Made by a program: the position numbers and the translations under genes
Part shown: positions 43,991-56,900 of the stretch, piece by piece
How positions within the stretch are numbered: the first letter of the stretch is position 1
Layout of the letters: each line of letters starts with the position of its first letter
NCBI GenBank assembly: GCA_017591395.1
Contig: WEDG01008727.1
Coordinates: 1 to 64,000, forward strand
DNA from: Schistocephalus solidus
Taxonomy: Eukaryota; Platyhelminthes; Cestoda; Diphyllobothriidea; Diphyllobothriidae
Direction: 5' to 3'
DNA: 64,000 nucleotides
Notes under the pieces: model-generated
The model's database searches: none
The model's input: the letters and a program-made list of their open reading frames with translations, nothing else
Told to the model about the DNA's origin: nothing

Positions 43991-46900
43991 CACAAAAGTG
44001 TTAACCCTTTAGGCCAATTGATCACGGCTTCTCACGTCGAATTACTAAGTCCTTCAACCCTCCATTTAAAACCCTTCTGGTCAATGGACAGTCTGTTGAC
44101 TGCATCATCATCTCTCAATCTCTCTCTCTTTCTCTCTCTGTCGTGCATGAACACAGGCAGGGTACTGTACCGTATTGAGGCAGCCTGCATGCGAAATATA
44201 AAAACTGACCTGTTCAATGACTGGACCATGTTATGGATGTAGGTCTTCTATGGCGTTACGAGGAGCTACAGTAACAAACCCGATGGTTTCCATCAACTCT
44301 GCATAGGTTTCCACCTGTAACCCTGCATTTTAACGGATTCTATGTGGTTATCTGGCTGTAGCTGATCTAATTGGCCCAACTATTCATATCAACTTTCCGT
44401 CTGCGCCTATCAACCTTCAAATAGAGAGATGTGCTCTAAGTAAGCGATTAATTTCTAAGGAACCTGAAAGGTCAGTGGCTTCTGCCAAAGTAGTCAAGGC
44501 ATTGACCATATTCCTTTAATTTTCTGCTTTTTTTTCTGGCACTACTTTTGAAACAGACTTTGTTATTAATTCTACAGGGACAAAGTGCAGCTGGCGAGTT
44601 GTCGCGACGGTCGAGGAAATCTGAATTTTTTGAAACCTTCACGTTCCTGGTCCTTATACTGTCTCAGAGTGTTTTGTACATCACCTCTGTTTCAAATGTC
44701 TTCAGCCTATTTTCTGGTATTTTCTCCTAATATTTTAATTGTATCCTATTTTTAAGGCATTTACTGGAAATAATAAACAGTTTTATGCAATTAAAGCTCG
44801 TGGCAGGCCATTTTTGCCATTGTGCTTTTTAAGCCTTAGATAATATTTTGCCAGAGATTTACAGACTGTCAAAGAGACAGAGAGAAATGCATGGAAACGA
44901 AGTCGTAAACCTTTGAACACCAATAAAAAGACGATCCTTTTCTGTTGAAACGTATATCCCAGTGCCCAAGGATAATGAGCATATAAAACATTTACTTTTT
45001 TCCTCGAACAGTTAGTTCGATCTCAGACGAAATTGGGGTATTGTGTCACAAAATATTCAGTCCTGTCGACTTGCTTGCCCTGATGTCGTCATAGACAGCT
45101 GATTATTTTGCAGTTTTTAAGTTTTTTGGTAAGTTAAAGTATAGTCTGATAAGATAAGGCCGTTTGTACGCCCTCTGATGTATTTTCTTGATATGTATTT
45201 TTAATTGGTTACTTTATTAGAGGTAATTTCCGTGGTGGCACTGAATTTAGCTTAAAGCGAATGCTTGTTCCTACTGCTAAATAGCCTACTTTCACTTAGA
45301 GAATTTGTGCAAAATGGCGCGCAAGGCATTATTGGACTAAGTTTATTGCAGGATTTAGGGTGAGCCTCTTGTAGACGTTTCCCACCTAGGCAGTAAAGAA
45401 GTTAATAACTAGCGTTTTCCGCCAACTCACAGCATATGATGATCTAGGAAACGGAAAAACGCAGCAAGTTGCGCAAATACTGTACCATGAGTACTGTTTC
45501 CAGACCCCCTGGGCACTGCTCGTTTCTGTAAAAGGTAGAGTCTCTGCACCAGCCGCAAAATATATAAGCCAGTTTACCGAGAACAGAGAGAACAGGGAAC
45601 TTTCGTTGATGCCAATTACTCCTCCAAACTACGTTCCCCTTCCAGTCACAAAAAATGTAAGAAATAACATCAGGGATGCCCTGAAAAAAACCAAGTAAGG
45701 GAGAACGTCACAGTAAACCAACAGTTACGTTTGTAATGCTTCGCTGCTCTCCATATATCCTGACTCTGAACACCCCACAAAACAACTTTTAAAACTGACA
45801 AGCTTGAGGCATGAATTCGAAAAACCGTGATGAATAAAAGTGCTGGTTCATCACTCGAGAAAAATGTACCTAACTGAGAAATGTTTGTGCATGAATTTTG
45901 TTGACAACTATCGTCAGTGGACTTCTATAGGTAGTTGGGGGTAATCTGACGCAACAAAGTATCAATAGTGGTTGATGCATTTGTCACAGGAGGGCGTTTA
46001 CTGGCAATTTTAGTTTCAACTTCTGCCCAACCGTGCATGGGAACGTGTAATACTGCAAGCTGGAAGCTCAGAATTGCAGTGCCGTAAACCTCCATAGTGA
46101 AGGTTTTAATGAAAATGAATCACTATAATGACTTCTCGCGTTTGTAACTCATTGATTTTCATGTCTGAACTCCTTCAGCTATCAGTACCGAATTTTATGG
46201 GATAGGGGACGGGTAAAATAATCTTAAGCACCATTTTGATGGCAGTTGGTGGACCTCTGGTTGATCCCCAAAAAAATATGAGGAGGTATCTTCAATCATA
46301 AGACTTTGTTATTTTAGTAATGCCAGACGATTTTTGCTTAAGCAGTTATTACATCCTACAATTATAAGTAGTTTTCCGTTTTTCAATTTTTTCCAATGTT
46401 GCATTTTTGAAATCTTTTTTTCTTTTATTCAAACTAGATCTTTGACTATCAAACGCTGGGCTTTTATTTCTGTTTTACTATTAACAAAAGACACAAGCCC
46501 ACCAAATTGGATGCTCGATTTCTGTCGAAGAAGAATAAAGCTGTGGCATTTTACTAAGCTATGCCAAACTGATTGTTCCACCTTCGGGAGCATTTTAAAC
46601 TCGTTTGCAGATTTTTAGGTTTGCTTTGGCAACAGCTATCGGCTTTTTAGATATGCTTAAACTCATAAATACATGCTGCGTTATATTTCACCGAAAAATA
46701 TAAAGATGCTGTCATCAGAAATTCGCAAAAGAATTTCTCATATTTCATGTGCATCACGAAGGGCTACAAGTAACTGGACCGTGGAAAAAACACACTTTAA
46801 AGGCCTGTCCATGTTATGCATTAGGAGATCGTGGCTGCGCTAGGAATTGCGAAATCGCACTCCGGGTTTACTACCACTGGCAGTCAGAAAAGCAATGTTA

Positions 46901-48440
46901 TCTTTTGTCCGAGTTGAAAAGTTGATGAGTTATGCTTGAAAATCTAGGCACTCCATAATTCCCACTTCCCTCTATTGATATGTTTTGCAAAGGGACCGCA
47001 GTTAACTTCAGCCGCATTTATAGGAGCCTGCGTTTCGACAGTTAACAGTCGCGATTATTTGCGGTCGAATGAAAGACAGGGCAAGAAATTTTACTAGAGT
47101 CTACCTGTAAGCTTTAAATTAAGCGGCATTTATGCTCACGTTAGCCATAAAAAAGGAATATTTTAGGGCTCTGTAAAGATTCTGAATAGGACTAGAAGTT
47201 GTTTCCTTCCACGGACTGGGTGTTCTTCGCTTTTTGTGGGCTTATTCACGAGCAGGCATACTTCTTTTCCGACATAGAATACCCTCTTTAGCAAAGGAAA
47301 CAGGAATCTGACTGTTCAGATGTCCAGCACAAGTGAAAATAAATGAAAATTGACAAACTGGCGAATATTTGTAATTTCTCACCGCATGTCAACCGTGTGA
47401 GTCCTTGGTTGGAACTGGGAACTTTCCGACATGTGGTGATCATGCCTAGGCCTCAGCCAACTTGCCACTAGAGTTGATCGAAGACGGATTGCCAAACAAT
47501 CCTTTCATTTATCCCAAATCTTACGCAGGAATGTTTTGAGGAAACAGAACGAGATGTGACAGGACATTTGAAGGAGTCTACTTTAAATAATTTACGAAAA
47601 TAATAGTCTCGTTTACTGAAAAGACGTTGATCCGAAACTGTGTTTTATCAATCTGTCATCGGATCTCCGAAGGTGCCAGCATTAGTCGTTCCCTTGGTGA
47701 AAAACTTTAGCGATTGTTGCTCCTTCAGTTATGATTATCCGGTTAAGTGGAAAAAAGGATTTTGGCCAGCGTAGAAGGCGTTGTTTGGCCTTTGGTTTGT
47801 TTGGTCGCTTGCACGTTAGTTCAGTAGTCACGGGAAGAGGTCGACCTCAGCCCCACGATATCTGCAGTCCTAATTTTAGTGTGGGCTTTTTACAGCGATA
47901 CAAACATTCCGCACATCAACCTCACTCTTGTTCCTTCCATTAATGACTAGAACGTCCATTTATTTTCACGTCCTGTTCACCTCGAGTGGATACTGTGTGA
48001 ATAGTAAATATCAAAAAATATCAACCTGATTTCTTAAGCCTTCTCTCAATTTTTGCATTCTTTGCCGCTTTAATGAGGTGGTATTACGTTTTTTATTCGG
48101 CAGGAAACCAAGGATGAAATTTCGTTTTTTTTAAATCGAGGGACCAAAAACTCCGCAACACTGAAGCCTCCTTTCCGGTTTGATTGTATCCAACGCTGAT
48201 GTAAATTTAGATTAAAATAAACATGGAAAGCCAATAAAAGGTGTTTCTAAAACATTTTTAAGTAAAAAATAAGGCAATGTTAATTTTCTTTGCCTATGAA
48301 AATTACGCTTTTTCCCGTGCATTCATCGCAAGTACATACTTAAGTAACCCTCGTTTAAATAAAATTAAAGTGTCACGTAAGTGAATACTTGAGCAAGCAA
48401 AATGTTCCGGTTCAAATATATATCCTCAAGACCACCAATA
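43991..48440. other. Non-coding stretch with one CT-rich run
   Basis: A CT-rich microsatellite lies at about 44111-44140. A weakly tRNA-like segment near 47400-47465 is noted under rejected items. Frames such as 46334-46618 are rich in Phe, Ile and Leu, as expected of random AT-rich sequence. Confidence 0.45.
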
Positions 48441-48452
48441 GCAGCAACCACG

Positions 48453-48496
48453 GTACTCTGATGACGGAAGCGAGACGACTTTCGAAACGTCAGTAC
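48453..48496 (+). ncRNA. Candidate minimal type I hammerhead ribozyme
   Basis: The elements in order are stem I 5' GTACT (48453-48457), CTGATGA (48458-48464), one extra C, stem II GGAAG with CTTTC (one G-U) around an eight-base loop, and GAAAC (48484-48488). GTC follows with cleavage predicted after C48491, then stem I 3' AGTAC (48492-48496). Stem I is perfect over five pairs. GAA-ACGU-C contains the self-complementary ACGU that minimal PLE hammerheads use as a dimeric stem III. The unpaired base between CTGATGA and stem II is atypical. This is the best-preserved copy of the motif in the window. Confidence 0.6.
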
Positions 48497-48845
48497 ATGA
48501 GTTCATGAGTTCGCCCTCTCTTCTTTGGGAAAATAGAAACTTTAATGCGAAAATATTCGAGACTGGTCTTCCAGCTCGTCGTCATACTACGGGTAGTGTA
48601 CAGGAACAATTAATTAATTAACCTTATTTAACAAAGGATTCTACGGTTGTGTGAAATCCGAACCAAAACGCGTGGAGTGCATTCTGTCATCTTATCGTGA
48701 TTGGTTCTGTGCGTTTGAATTTGTACATAACGATTTTGTATGTGGCATCTAAATCGATACATTTGGATGCATTGCATCATTGTGACTTTTATGAGAAATC
48801 CTTATCCACTTTTTCACCAAGATGCTTATCTTTTTTGTCGTTCTT

Positions 48846-48879
48846 TATATATATATATATTTATATTTATATATATACT
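48846..48879. repeat. TA-rich microsatellite
   Basis: TATATA with two TTTA interruptions. Confidence 0.95.
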
Positions 48880-51062
48880 GGAAGATCAGTATCCTAAGAA
48901 ATACAATTAGGAGGTGAAAATAACCTATTCTCCTTTTAAAAAGATACAATACATGCCCTATCTCATGAAATCTCATGGATTTCATAAGAAAAGGCCCGTT
49001 GTGCAAAATCAGTCCACACGGCGTCCCGAAAGTTTTTCAGCAGTAAAGAAGCGACCATTCTTACAAACGAAGGCATATTGTGGTTTGAAAATTAATATTA
49101 CGTTGTTGATAAAAACTAATTGTTTCGGAAAAGTGGCAAATTCTGAAAACGTGAAAAATGGGTGAGTTAATAAACTGAAGTTTTAAATGTACATAATGCT
49201 TCTCCATGTAAATAGACGAGTAAATAAAACAACACATGTAGAATTACTTTTGAAAATAATCCTTTATTGTCTATTCCACAGAACTTGCCTTCCAGATTCA
49301 TGGAAATGGAAAGTAAATTTTTAGTATGCATTCTAACACGTTTTCGCGAGAATTGGTGGTTGCATTTGACCAAGGTTAACAAATTTGCGTTAGATTGCGC
49401 CGGCAGAGACGTCACAGGAATAAAATATTGCATAAGCTGACACGCTGACATTCTGATATGCCACTCAGTGACTAATAAATTTAAATATAATTCTTAGGTG
49501 AAATCGTAAACGTACTATTTTATGTATATTAAGAGGACTTTCCTTTTGTTAAATTTCTTCATAAGTATTTCGGGGGTTGGATTACGATGAGTTTCAGATC
49601 GTCCTTGAAATGGTGGTTAATACTTTACGTTTTCCTGTGGTTTCTGTCTATTTTTCCCATAAATGGTGGTGAATACTTTACATTTTATTCTGTTTTCGGT
49701 CTATTGCCCATGAATGTAGATTCTGTTGTATGTTTTAATCAAAACCTTCAAAATAAGATATGTCATAAAGGCATTTACCGACATAGTGAGTTCTGAGACA
49801 TTCTTTCTATTGCAGATGACCGTTTGGGTCATATTTGTAGACTCGTCTGAACACGAAAACTCGTTGCTGAGAAGATTAAACTCCCACAACATAATTCAGC
49901 AATTAATTTGCCTTAGAGCGATTTAAAAAAACTCTTATAAGTTACCTCTTTAACCAACGCTTTAATAAGATATTTCCTTGTCAAATGTCTGTGTACTTAG
50001 CCCTTCTTGAATATCAAGTCAAGTGAAAAATGAAGACGTTTGACCGGTTTTGCAATTTCACTGAAAATAAAGGAACTTAAAATGCAAGAACTCATTTATT
50101 TCTTTCTATCGGTGGGTTTTTTGTTGTATTTGCTTATTTTCAGCCCCGTTCTAAGATTGTCAATACACAACCGAGTTGCCGAATATATAATAAAATTTTG
50201 CGAAGAAATGTCAGTTTTCTGCCCTATCCGTTTTGGGTTTCCGTATTCGTTCATAGTCAACCACAAATAGAAATTGTCAGAACAGCTTTCGCGTACACCG
50301 TAACGGAGAACATTGGCGTCATGTCGTGGCTTCTTATATATGTGCATGTTTGAGCTCCTCCTTATCATTTGTGGGTAAAATAAAGTACAGTCACACAAGT
50401 TTATTACTTAATTTTTCAATTTAAAACCTCACAAATTTGCAAAAATGAATTTTTTAAACTGAATCTTTCCTTGATTTTCTGGGAACAATACAATTTTTCA
50501 TATCTGGATTTACCTGATTTTCCTGAACGCAAAACAAAATTTCCCGTCCTCTTAAAAGAGGTATTGAAGCTTTATCCGGCTTTAATTTATTTCCGTTTAT
50601 ATTACAAGGCATAGAAACATACCTTTTTGCTCTGGAGCTGTCAATAGCCTAGGAAAATTCCTGGATAGCAAACAAAACGTCCGATTTCGACTTTTTGGCC
50701 ACACAAATATTATTTGACGATCGGATATGTGGCCCAACTAAAAAGTTAGAAGCAAGAGCTCCTGTAGTACGGTAAAAGTATAAATAGGGAATTTTATCAG
50801 TAAGGTGAACGAAACAAACAGAAAGCCTTGATCATTTACTAGTTTAAATACGTCAATAGCGCCTTATAACGTGACCGCGCAGTTTAATTGCCAGAAATAA
50901 GGTGCTACAAACGTGGGACAAAAGGCATTACCTGGCTATTCCAGGCGACAGATTTCAGCTTGTGATCACCAAGCACGTTCAAAGAAGAATTGTATCATTA
51001 AATGCGCCTTTCGTACTGCCTGCCACTAAGCGCATAATTGCAGTTGACTAAGTTGACAGTAT
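48880..51062. other. AT-rich non-coding stretch
   Basis: Nothing recognised. Frames between 49587 and 50398 on both strands are hydrophobic AT-driven readings without a domain. Confidence 0.45.
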
Positions 51063-51064
51063 AA

Positions 51065-51166
51065 CCTTAACCTCTAGTCCTAAAACTGTCCCCAAAGCTT
51101 AGCCCTAACTTTAAACATCTAACCCTATCCTCTAACCGTAACCATCTAACCCTAAGACTATCCATA
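51065..51166. repeat. Degenerate telomere-like (CCCTAA-type) repeats
   Basis: Blocks such as TTAGCCCTAAC, CATCTAACCCTA and CCATCTAACCCTAAG recur over 100 bp with much divergence. The flatworm telomere unit is TTAGGG, so this may be an interstitial telomeric remnant or a chance C/T/A-rich minisatellite. Confidence 0.45.
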
Positions 51167-53465
51167 AGCTGAACGCGAGCCCCAATGGTTACACGCTTGC
51201 GGGACGCAGCAAAGAATGAGCAGAAAGTAAGCGGATTAAAATAAGCCCATAATAAAAGCATACGTATGCATTTCCCATCAGTGGAACCAAATATTCACTA
51301 TTTATTACATTTTTTAAAATATCTCCCTTGATTTTTCAGTTTTCTTCAAACTTTAGGACTAGATGGGGGGACTGTGGTTAAGTTCCTTATTTAGCCATTT
51401 TCCTCCACTAGTGGTTGGGTGGGTGTGAGGGATGAATGAAACTTTATAACAGCCTGTCTTTTGCCTCGTCGGTAAGATCAAAAGATTTCGTTAATTTTTA
51501 GTAACCGTTTGTCGTGGAATGTTACTAAAGCCCTTTTTGTAACTTCATCTATGTTGGGAATTTCATAAAATGGGGGATATATAAACCGGAACCAAAGCGT
51601 AATTGAGTGGAATGGAAACGCAGCATAAACATTGCAAAATATGGAAATGGAGAGCCCTAGACAGGTTTTCCAGTGGCTTTTCGGGAACGGACGAATGAGA
51701 TTAACAGGACACTTGGCAATAAACAAGCGCGAAATGGTCCTAGGGAATGGAGCAAACAGCTATTGGCGGAGTAAAGCTCCGCATAACATGTTGATTGGCT
51801 AGTGGGCTTCAGATCTAGAGGATAGATTAAACTGTCGGTTCTAATACTAATCCAGCCGACATCTCCTCCAAAGAGGAGCTGTAAGAATGTTGAATGACAT
51901 AGTGCAAAAGTCCTTTTTACCCATCAGAGGAGTTCCTTAACTGAGGTTTCATATACACTCTTAAACTGCAGTTATGTCTTAAAATAATACCATATCAGTT
52001 CTGCTGAAACGGTCAGTAGGCCATATGAGGTAATCTCTTATGACTATCTGAAACACACACTTATGATGACATGATGTCCAAGCCTCCTAAACTGGCAAGT
52101 AAACTCCTTCAAGCTGAGAGTCAGTCCGTGTTTGGTATAGAGTAATGGTAATAACGGTGGGGCGTTAAGTGATCCTGAATTTTTTGTATGAATGATGATT
52201 TTGCCTTCCTAAGGGAAAAAATATATTTTATAAGTCAATGAATTTTACCGTCATAATGATTGGTTGCTGATTGTGCGTTGGAATTGTGAAACCGAGGAAC
52301 ATGGACAATTATGCAGCAACTTAACCTTAGTAAGTTCCCTAATAATCCCTGCAGCAACATCAACTAAGTGAACAGAAGTCACACCGAAATGTGGATGTAC
52401 ACCGATATCCATGCTGTCGATGTCGGCCTGTGAGTTAGAATGCAATTAACAAACCGTCAGATTGCAATTGCAAACATGCCTTTTTGACGTCATCGAAAAT
52501 CAGAATGAGCAATGGATTCATAATAATTATTCAGGTGCTACTTTTGGAATTATCTGGAACATGTCAGCCCTTGCATGCGTTCATTCTCCTCTCTGGTCTT
52601 CGTCTCAATTTGTGAGATGTTTCTTATATCAAACATACGCAGTGTGAGGTCTTTGAAAAACGTACCGTAGACGGTGAAGGTTCAGTTGTTGGCATAGAAC
52701 CTCTTAGAACTTCCAAAGGATGTAGCTAACTGATAATGCCTTTGGATCAAATCTTCACACATTAAGAATGCTACTTGGACTAAAAATAGCTAAAAGGTTA
52801 AATTTTAACCCATGGATTGTCATTTATGCAAGGTCGTCCAATACCTGCGTAAAAATATAACATGATATAGGCCATGAACCTGTGCGTCCCAACTTTAACT
52901 TGCATTCAGATAGGACGGGACATACAGAGATGCTGTATGTTTGCATACACCCACGAGTAATATTTTCCAAACCGAAAGAGATAGTGTGGGGTGTCAATAA
53001 TTCTATCCACAATTTTTTGTTTGTTCCCCTATTTAGCTTTGACCTTTGAGATCTTTACTGTGAACTCGAGATTGTAAGAAACATTATTTGTGAACTTTAA
53101 ATTTGAATACTGACCAGTGTTTGTAGGGCTACTTAACCTATGTCATCGTAAGATTCCAGTAGAAAAATAATATTTGTACGCACGCAAAGCAGCATCATAT
53201 ATAAGTACAGTCTAAATATCTAGAAAGCCCTGTTGTGGATATTTCCCCCATATCTGACGTTTCCATCTCAAGATAGTTGGTGATGTCCGGTTTGAAAACG
53301 CGTTTTTAAAAAAACTCGATAAAGTCTTAAGCAAATGTGAAAGGAGACATTCTTGTATGACTATGCTAATAGATGGGGAGGATGAGTGAAATGTAAAACA
53401 GTGATTGGCCCCTATCCGCAAAACAATTTTTTAAAAGACAGGAAATTATCCCAAGATTACGTTGT
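51167..53465. other. Non-coding stretch
   Basis: No repeat or exon recognised. Confidence 0.45.
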
Positions 53466-53495
53466 CTGGGGGCAATAATTATTGTTTGCCCCCAG
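53466..53495. other. Perfect 10-bp hairpin
   Basis: CTGGGGGCAA and TTGCCCCCAG surround a 10-base AT-rich loop. The hairpin lies about 150 bp before the PLE GIY-YIG remnant. Its role is unknown. Confidence 0.8.
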
Positions 53496-53642
53496 AGGTA
53501 TAGAAGCTTGCCACGGTTTACTATCTAGATCGTGGTATATTGGTCTCCGCTGAAGTTTCTCAGTCCACCTTTTTTTCATTCATCTTCAGTCCTTATATAA
53601 AATCGAGTGGGCCTTGTGGAAAGGAAATGAAAAAAAGAAACG

Positions 53643-53951
53643 GTGTTGCGCAATCACTTTCTGTACAACAAGGATAGAGTTGGCTTTTGGGTAAAAATTA
53701 AGTCATCTGGAAGACTTTGTGTGAAGTCTGAGGGTTGTGATCAGACTGAAAAATCTGTCTTCACTCGTATGCATGAACATCAGTCGGCAGTAGGGCAAAT
53801 AGATTGCCTGTTTTATGCGGCCATGCCGAACGCGACCACTGACAGCGCCTTTGCTTTGGATAATCCTGGCTGTGACCAGGTGATGTATGCTGAGGCCCAG
53901 TGGGACGCAGGTTCACGCCGTGAGAGCTCGAATTCGTGCGGCTCCCCCTAA
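53643..53951 (+). pseudogene. Penelope-like element GIY-YIG C-terminal fragment
   Basis: The open frame contains SVFTRMHEHQSAV, the conserved R-x2-EH block that follows the YIG motif in PLE endonucleases, preceded by a DQTEK remnant of the G-x-TG segment. A decayed continuation ends AEAQWDAGSRRESSNSCGSP, where PLEs have the helix around the metal-binding Glu. The GIY and YIG tripeptides themselves are not visible, and no RT is found upstream within a few kilobases. The family resemblance is from memory. This fragment is in the opposite orientation to the 24.4-25.6 kb PLE and looks like a different family. Confidence 0.55.
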
Positions 53952-56900
53952 CTTCTCAAGATTATATTAAAATCCGGGTTAAGTGTTTATTTTACAATGT
54001 ACAGCGTAGTGGTATGCTTATGAAAGGCTTTTTCGTCGTACCATCAGCCTGCCTTCTATCCTACCTTTGGTCTTCTTCACACTGTCATGACAACGGAACC
54101 AGGTGGAGAAGGAAGAGGAAGCACGAGAGGAATAGAGCTCTCCTTGATGGCGTCTGTCCATCTAAGAAAGGCCGATTATTTGTCTAAGTCATACATTCGG
54201 ATACCTCAGTGGAATTCAAAATAAAGAGTTGGAGATCGTGAAAAAACTCCAAAAAAAGAATTCATCAGACATCAATCTTAACGGAACGACGGTTTACAAT
54301 GATCGCTGGTCAGTGCACCCACTTAATGGCACAAATGGTAGACAATTGGCAATTATCTGTACGCTTAAAAAGTCAGCTATTTTGTCCGTATATTGCTTGG
54401 CTTACGATGGTCGTCGCAAAAATCGCAACAGTTTATGAAATCTGACTTGTTTAATTAGCAAAAAACTATTTGGATGCAAAGTATATTTTTCGGGCTCTTT
54501 ATCTTTTAGTATATACCTTACTTCTCCAGAAGAATTTGCAGTCTGTATTCACATGGTGTTTAAAATACGTTGAGCATTCTCCATTTCTTTATGTTCTTAA
54601 CCTTTTTGTCATTCATGATGTGTGAGTGCATTTCGTAATCCCTTCTACTCGACTTTGTGGAATAGCGTCTTTACGGTCATAAATGGGAGAATATTACCAA
54701 AATATTCTTGACTGAACAAGAAAACTACGGGCAGTATATAAAAACTTTCATTAAACACTATTCTCAAAATTTTATTCAAGCAAGATGCTTATCGGAGCAC
54801 AATAGAATTTACTTTTATTACATAATTATGAACAAATAAGAAGCATAAAGCAAGCAAGTAGCAAATATTGGTACCAAGTATTGAATTTATAAAACTGAAC
54901 TATATAAGCAGTGTTTCCATAGGGCATTCGCGTGTTCTGCTCACGCACCAAAATGAATAATGTTTGCCTTCTCAATTTTTAAGAATTGCTTAGCCATAAA
55001 TTTTGCATTTTGACGCACATTTTCACATATCACCTCACTGATAAAAGGTTTTATGAAACTTAATACATACAGAGTGCAATCAAGTTTTACGATTGGTTAC
55101 AACCCAAAATCGCATTCCGCATTCAACCCACACATTAAAATGGAAACTATCGAAACACGAGACATCCATCGCTGCATAAAAGACATTTGTACAACCGATA
55201 TCATTTACCGGAAAAAAACTGTAAGTGACTGTAATCTGTTAGAAACCAATTTGTATTTAACAGATGTTGTGGCACGTTATGATATTAAATTTCATCGACA
55301 GTTTTGGCTGTTTGCCTGCATTGAATGTTGAAGGTGGTCTATGAAAAAAATTAATAGTGATGGAAAATTTTGGCTAGGGAACTATGGGAAACACCAAGTT
55401 CACGGCAGTCCTTCCAGACATAAATACCAATTCAGGAGAATCCTTTTTTTCGGCTTTTCTGTGTCCACGACTGTCCAAGTGGGATTAGTTATCCTTTGCA
55501 AATACATCAGTTATATATAGTCGAATCCTGATCCTCGAAATGCGGCCTCTGTTTTGACATTGCCTAAATGTAAAGGCACTCACGTTTTTGGTAGGCAGCT
55601 GATCGGTTATTGTTTTCTGGATTCATCCATAAAGGTGACTGCATGTGCACATGGTAACGCACCCCTTAGAATACGAGTACACAGATCCAAATTAATTTTG
55701 AGGTATATTTTGGGCCCAATACTTGATTTTGAGTGGTTTTTAACGAAGCATCCCTACTCCAAAAAGTGATTGTTACTCTAATCTGGACGAATTTATTTAG
55801 CAATACTTTCTGACGACAATCTCTGAGGAGATATTGATCTTTTGGAGGTATTCGGGCGCGTGAGACTTGCTTAAATTTGATCAGGTAGCTTTCTTTCTGC
55901 AGGAATTGGATACGGGGATAAAGTTAAACCTTTATCGTGTCAAAGGGGACAGGAGGGCTTTAAAAAGCTGCACTTTGTCCTCATACTAAACAAGATTACA
56001 GTCACGGGCCATTTTCTTCTTTGGCATACTCGACTTTCTAGGCTTAACGAGCGTTGTCTCAGTAACGATCAAATGGAACAGCGTCTGTAAGGCAGAAATT
56101 TTCTTAAACTTGCAATTATTCTGATTTGTGGCAGTTGATTTCTTTTGCACAAATATTCTATCCAAAATTCTTGCCCTGATATTTATTTTCTAAAAAGATT
56201 GAAATAAAATAGCTCACGTTTGGAATTCACTGTTGACAATAAAATACTGTCCAGGAGCATGAAACAATAAAAAGATACATAAATGGAAACCTTCAAAGAT
56301 TGTTTTGTTCACTTTATAGCATAAATTGATATATATTAGCCAACCGTGTCCTTATGAAAATGTTTTGCTCTTTTATTGGAATATGCCATCTATGTGCCAA
56401 GGTCGAGTATTTCTTAAGCAAAAGAACATACGTGGAACATTTTGTATTGAATACTAAATTCATTTAAAATCAGTGCGTATAAGTTCGTTTACTTTGGGGA
56501 TAATATTTCAATTTCCGATATACCAGCAGCTAAAATCAAACCCATTATTAAAAAATAATGCGCTCAATATTATAAAAAACAGTCACAAGTTCGTATACCC
56601 TCATGGAAAACGAGAGAGATATACTAAAGTCCCAACCATGGACTCAAGATATATGTGTTTTGAAGGCACAGGACAATACATGTAGGAGAGTTTGTGAAGA
56701 AACATTTTCCAAGTTTAAAAACGCAAATTATCATATTTTCGAAACCATTAGCTCTGCAAATACGTTTTTTGGGATTGAAGAGGGAAAGGAAAATACAGAT
56801 TTATACTGCAGAGTTTTTATATCCAAAAATAAGCAGCAATTTCAAACACGTAACCCTTTGCTGACAGACGGCTTCATTTGCTTGTTTTTATCTCAGCCTC

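Noticed and set aside
46334..46618. 94-codon frame rich in Phe and Ile
   Set aside because: Composition matches AT-driven random translation and no motif was seen.
47400..47465. tRNA-like segment on the minus strand
   Set aside because: A GGCTGAGGCC A-box-like and an AGTTCCAACC B-box-like string are present, but arms do not pair and spacing is loose; not supported without a model score.
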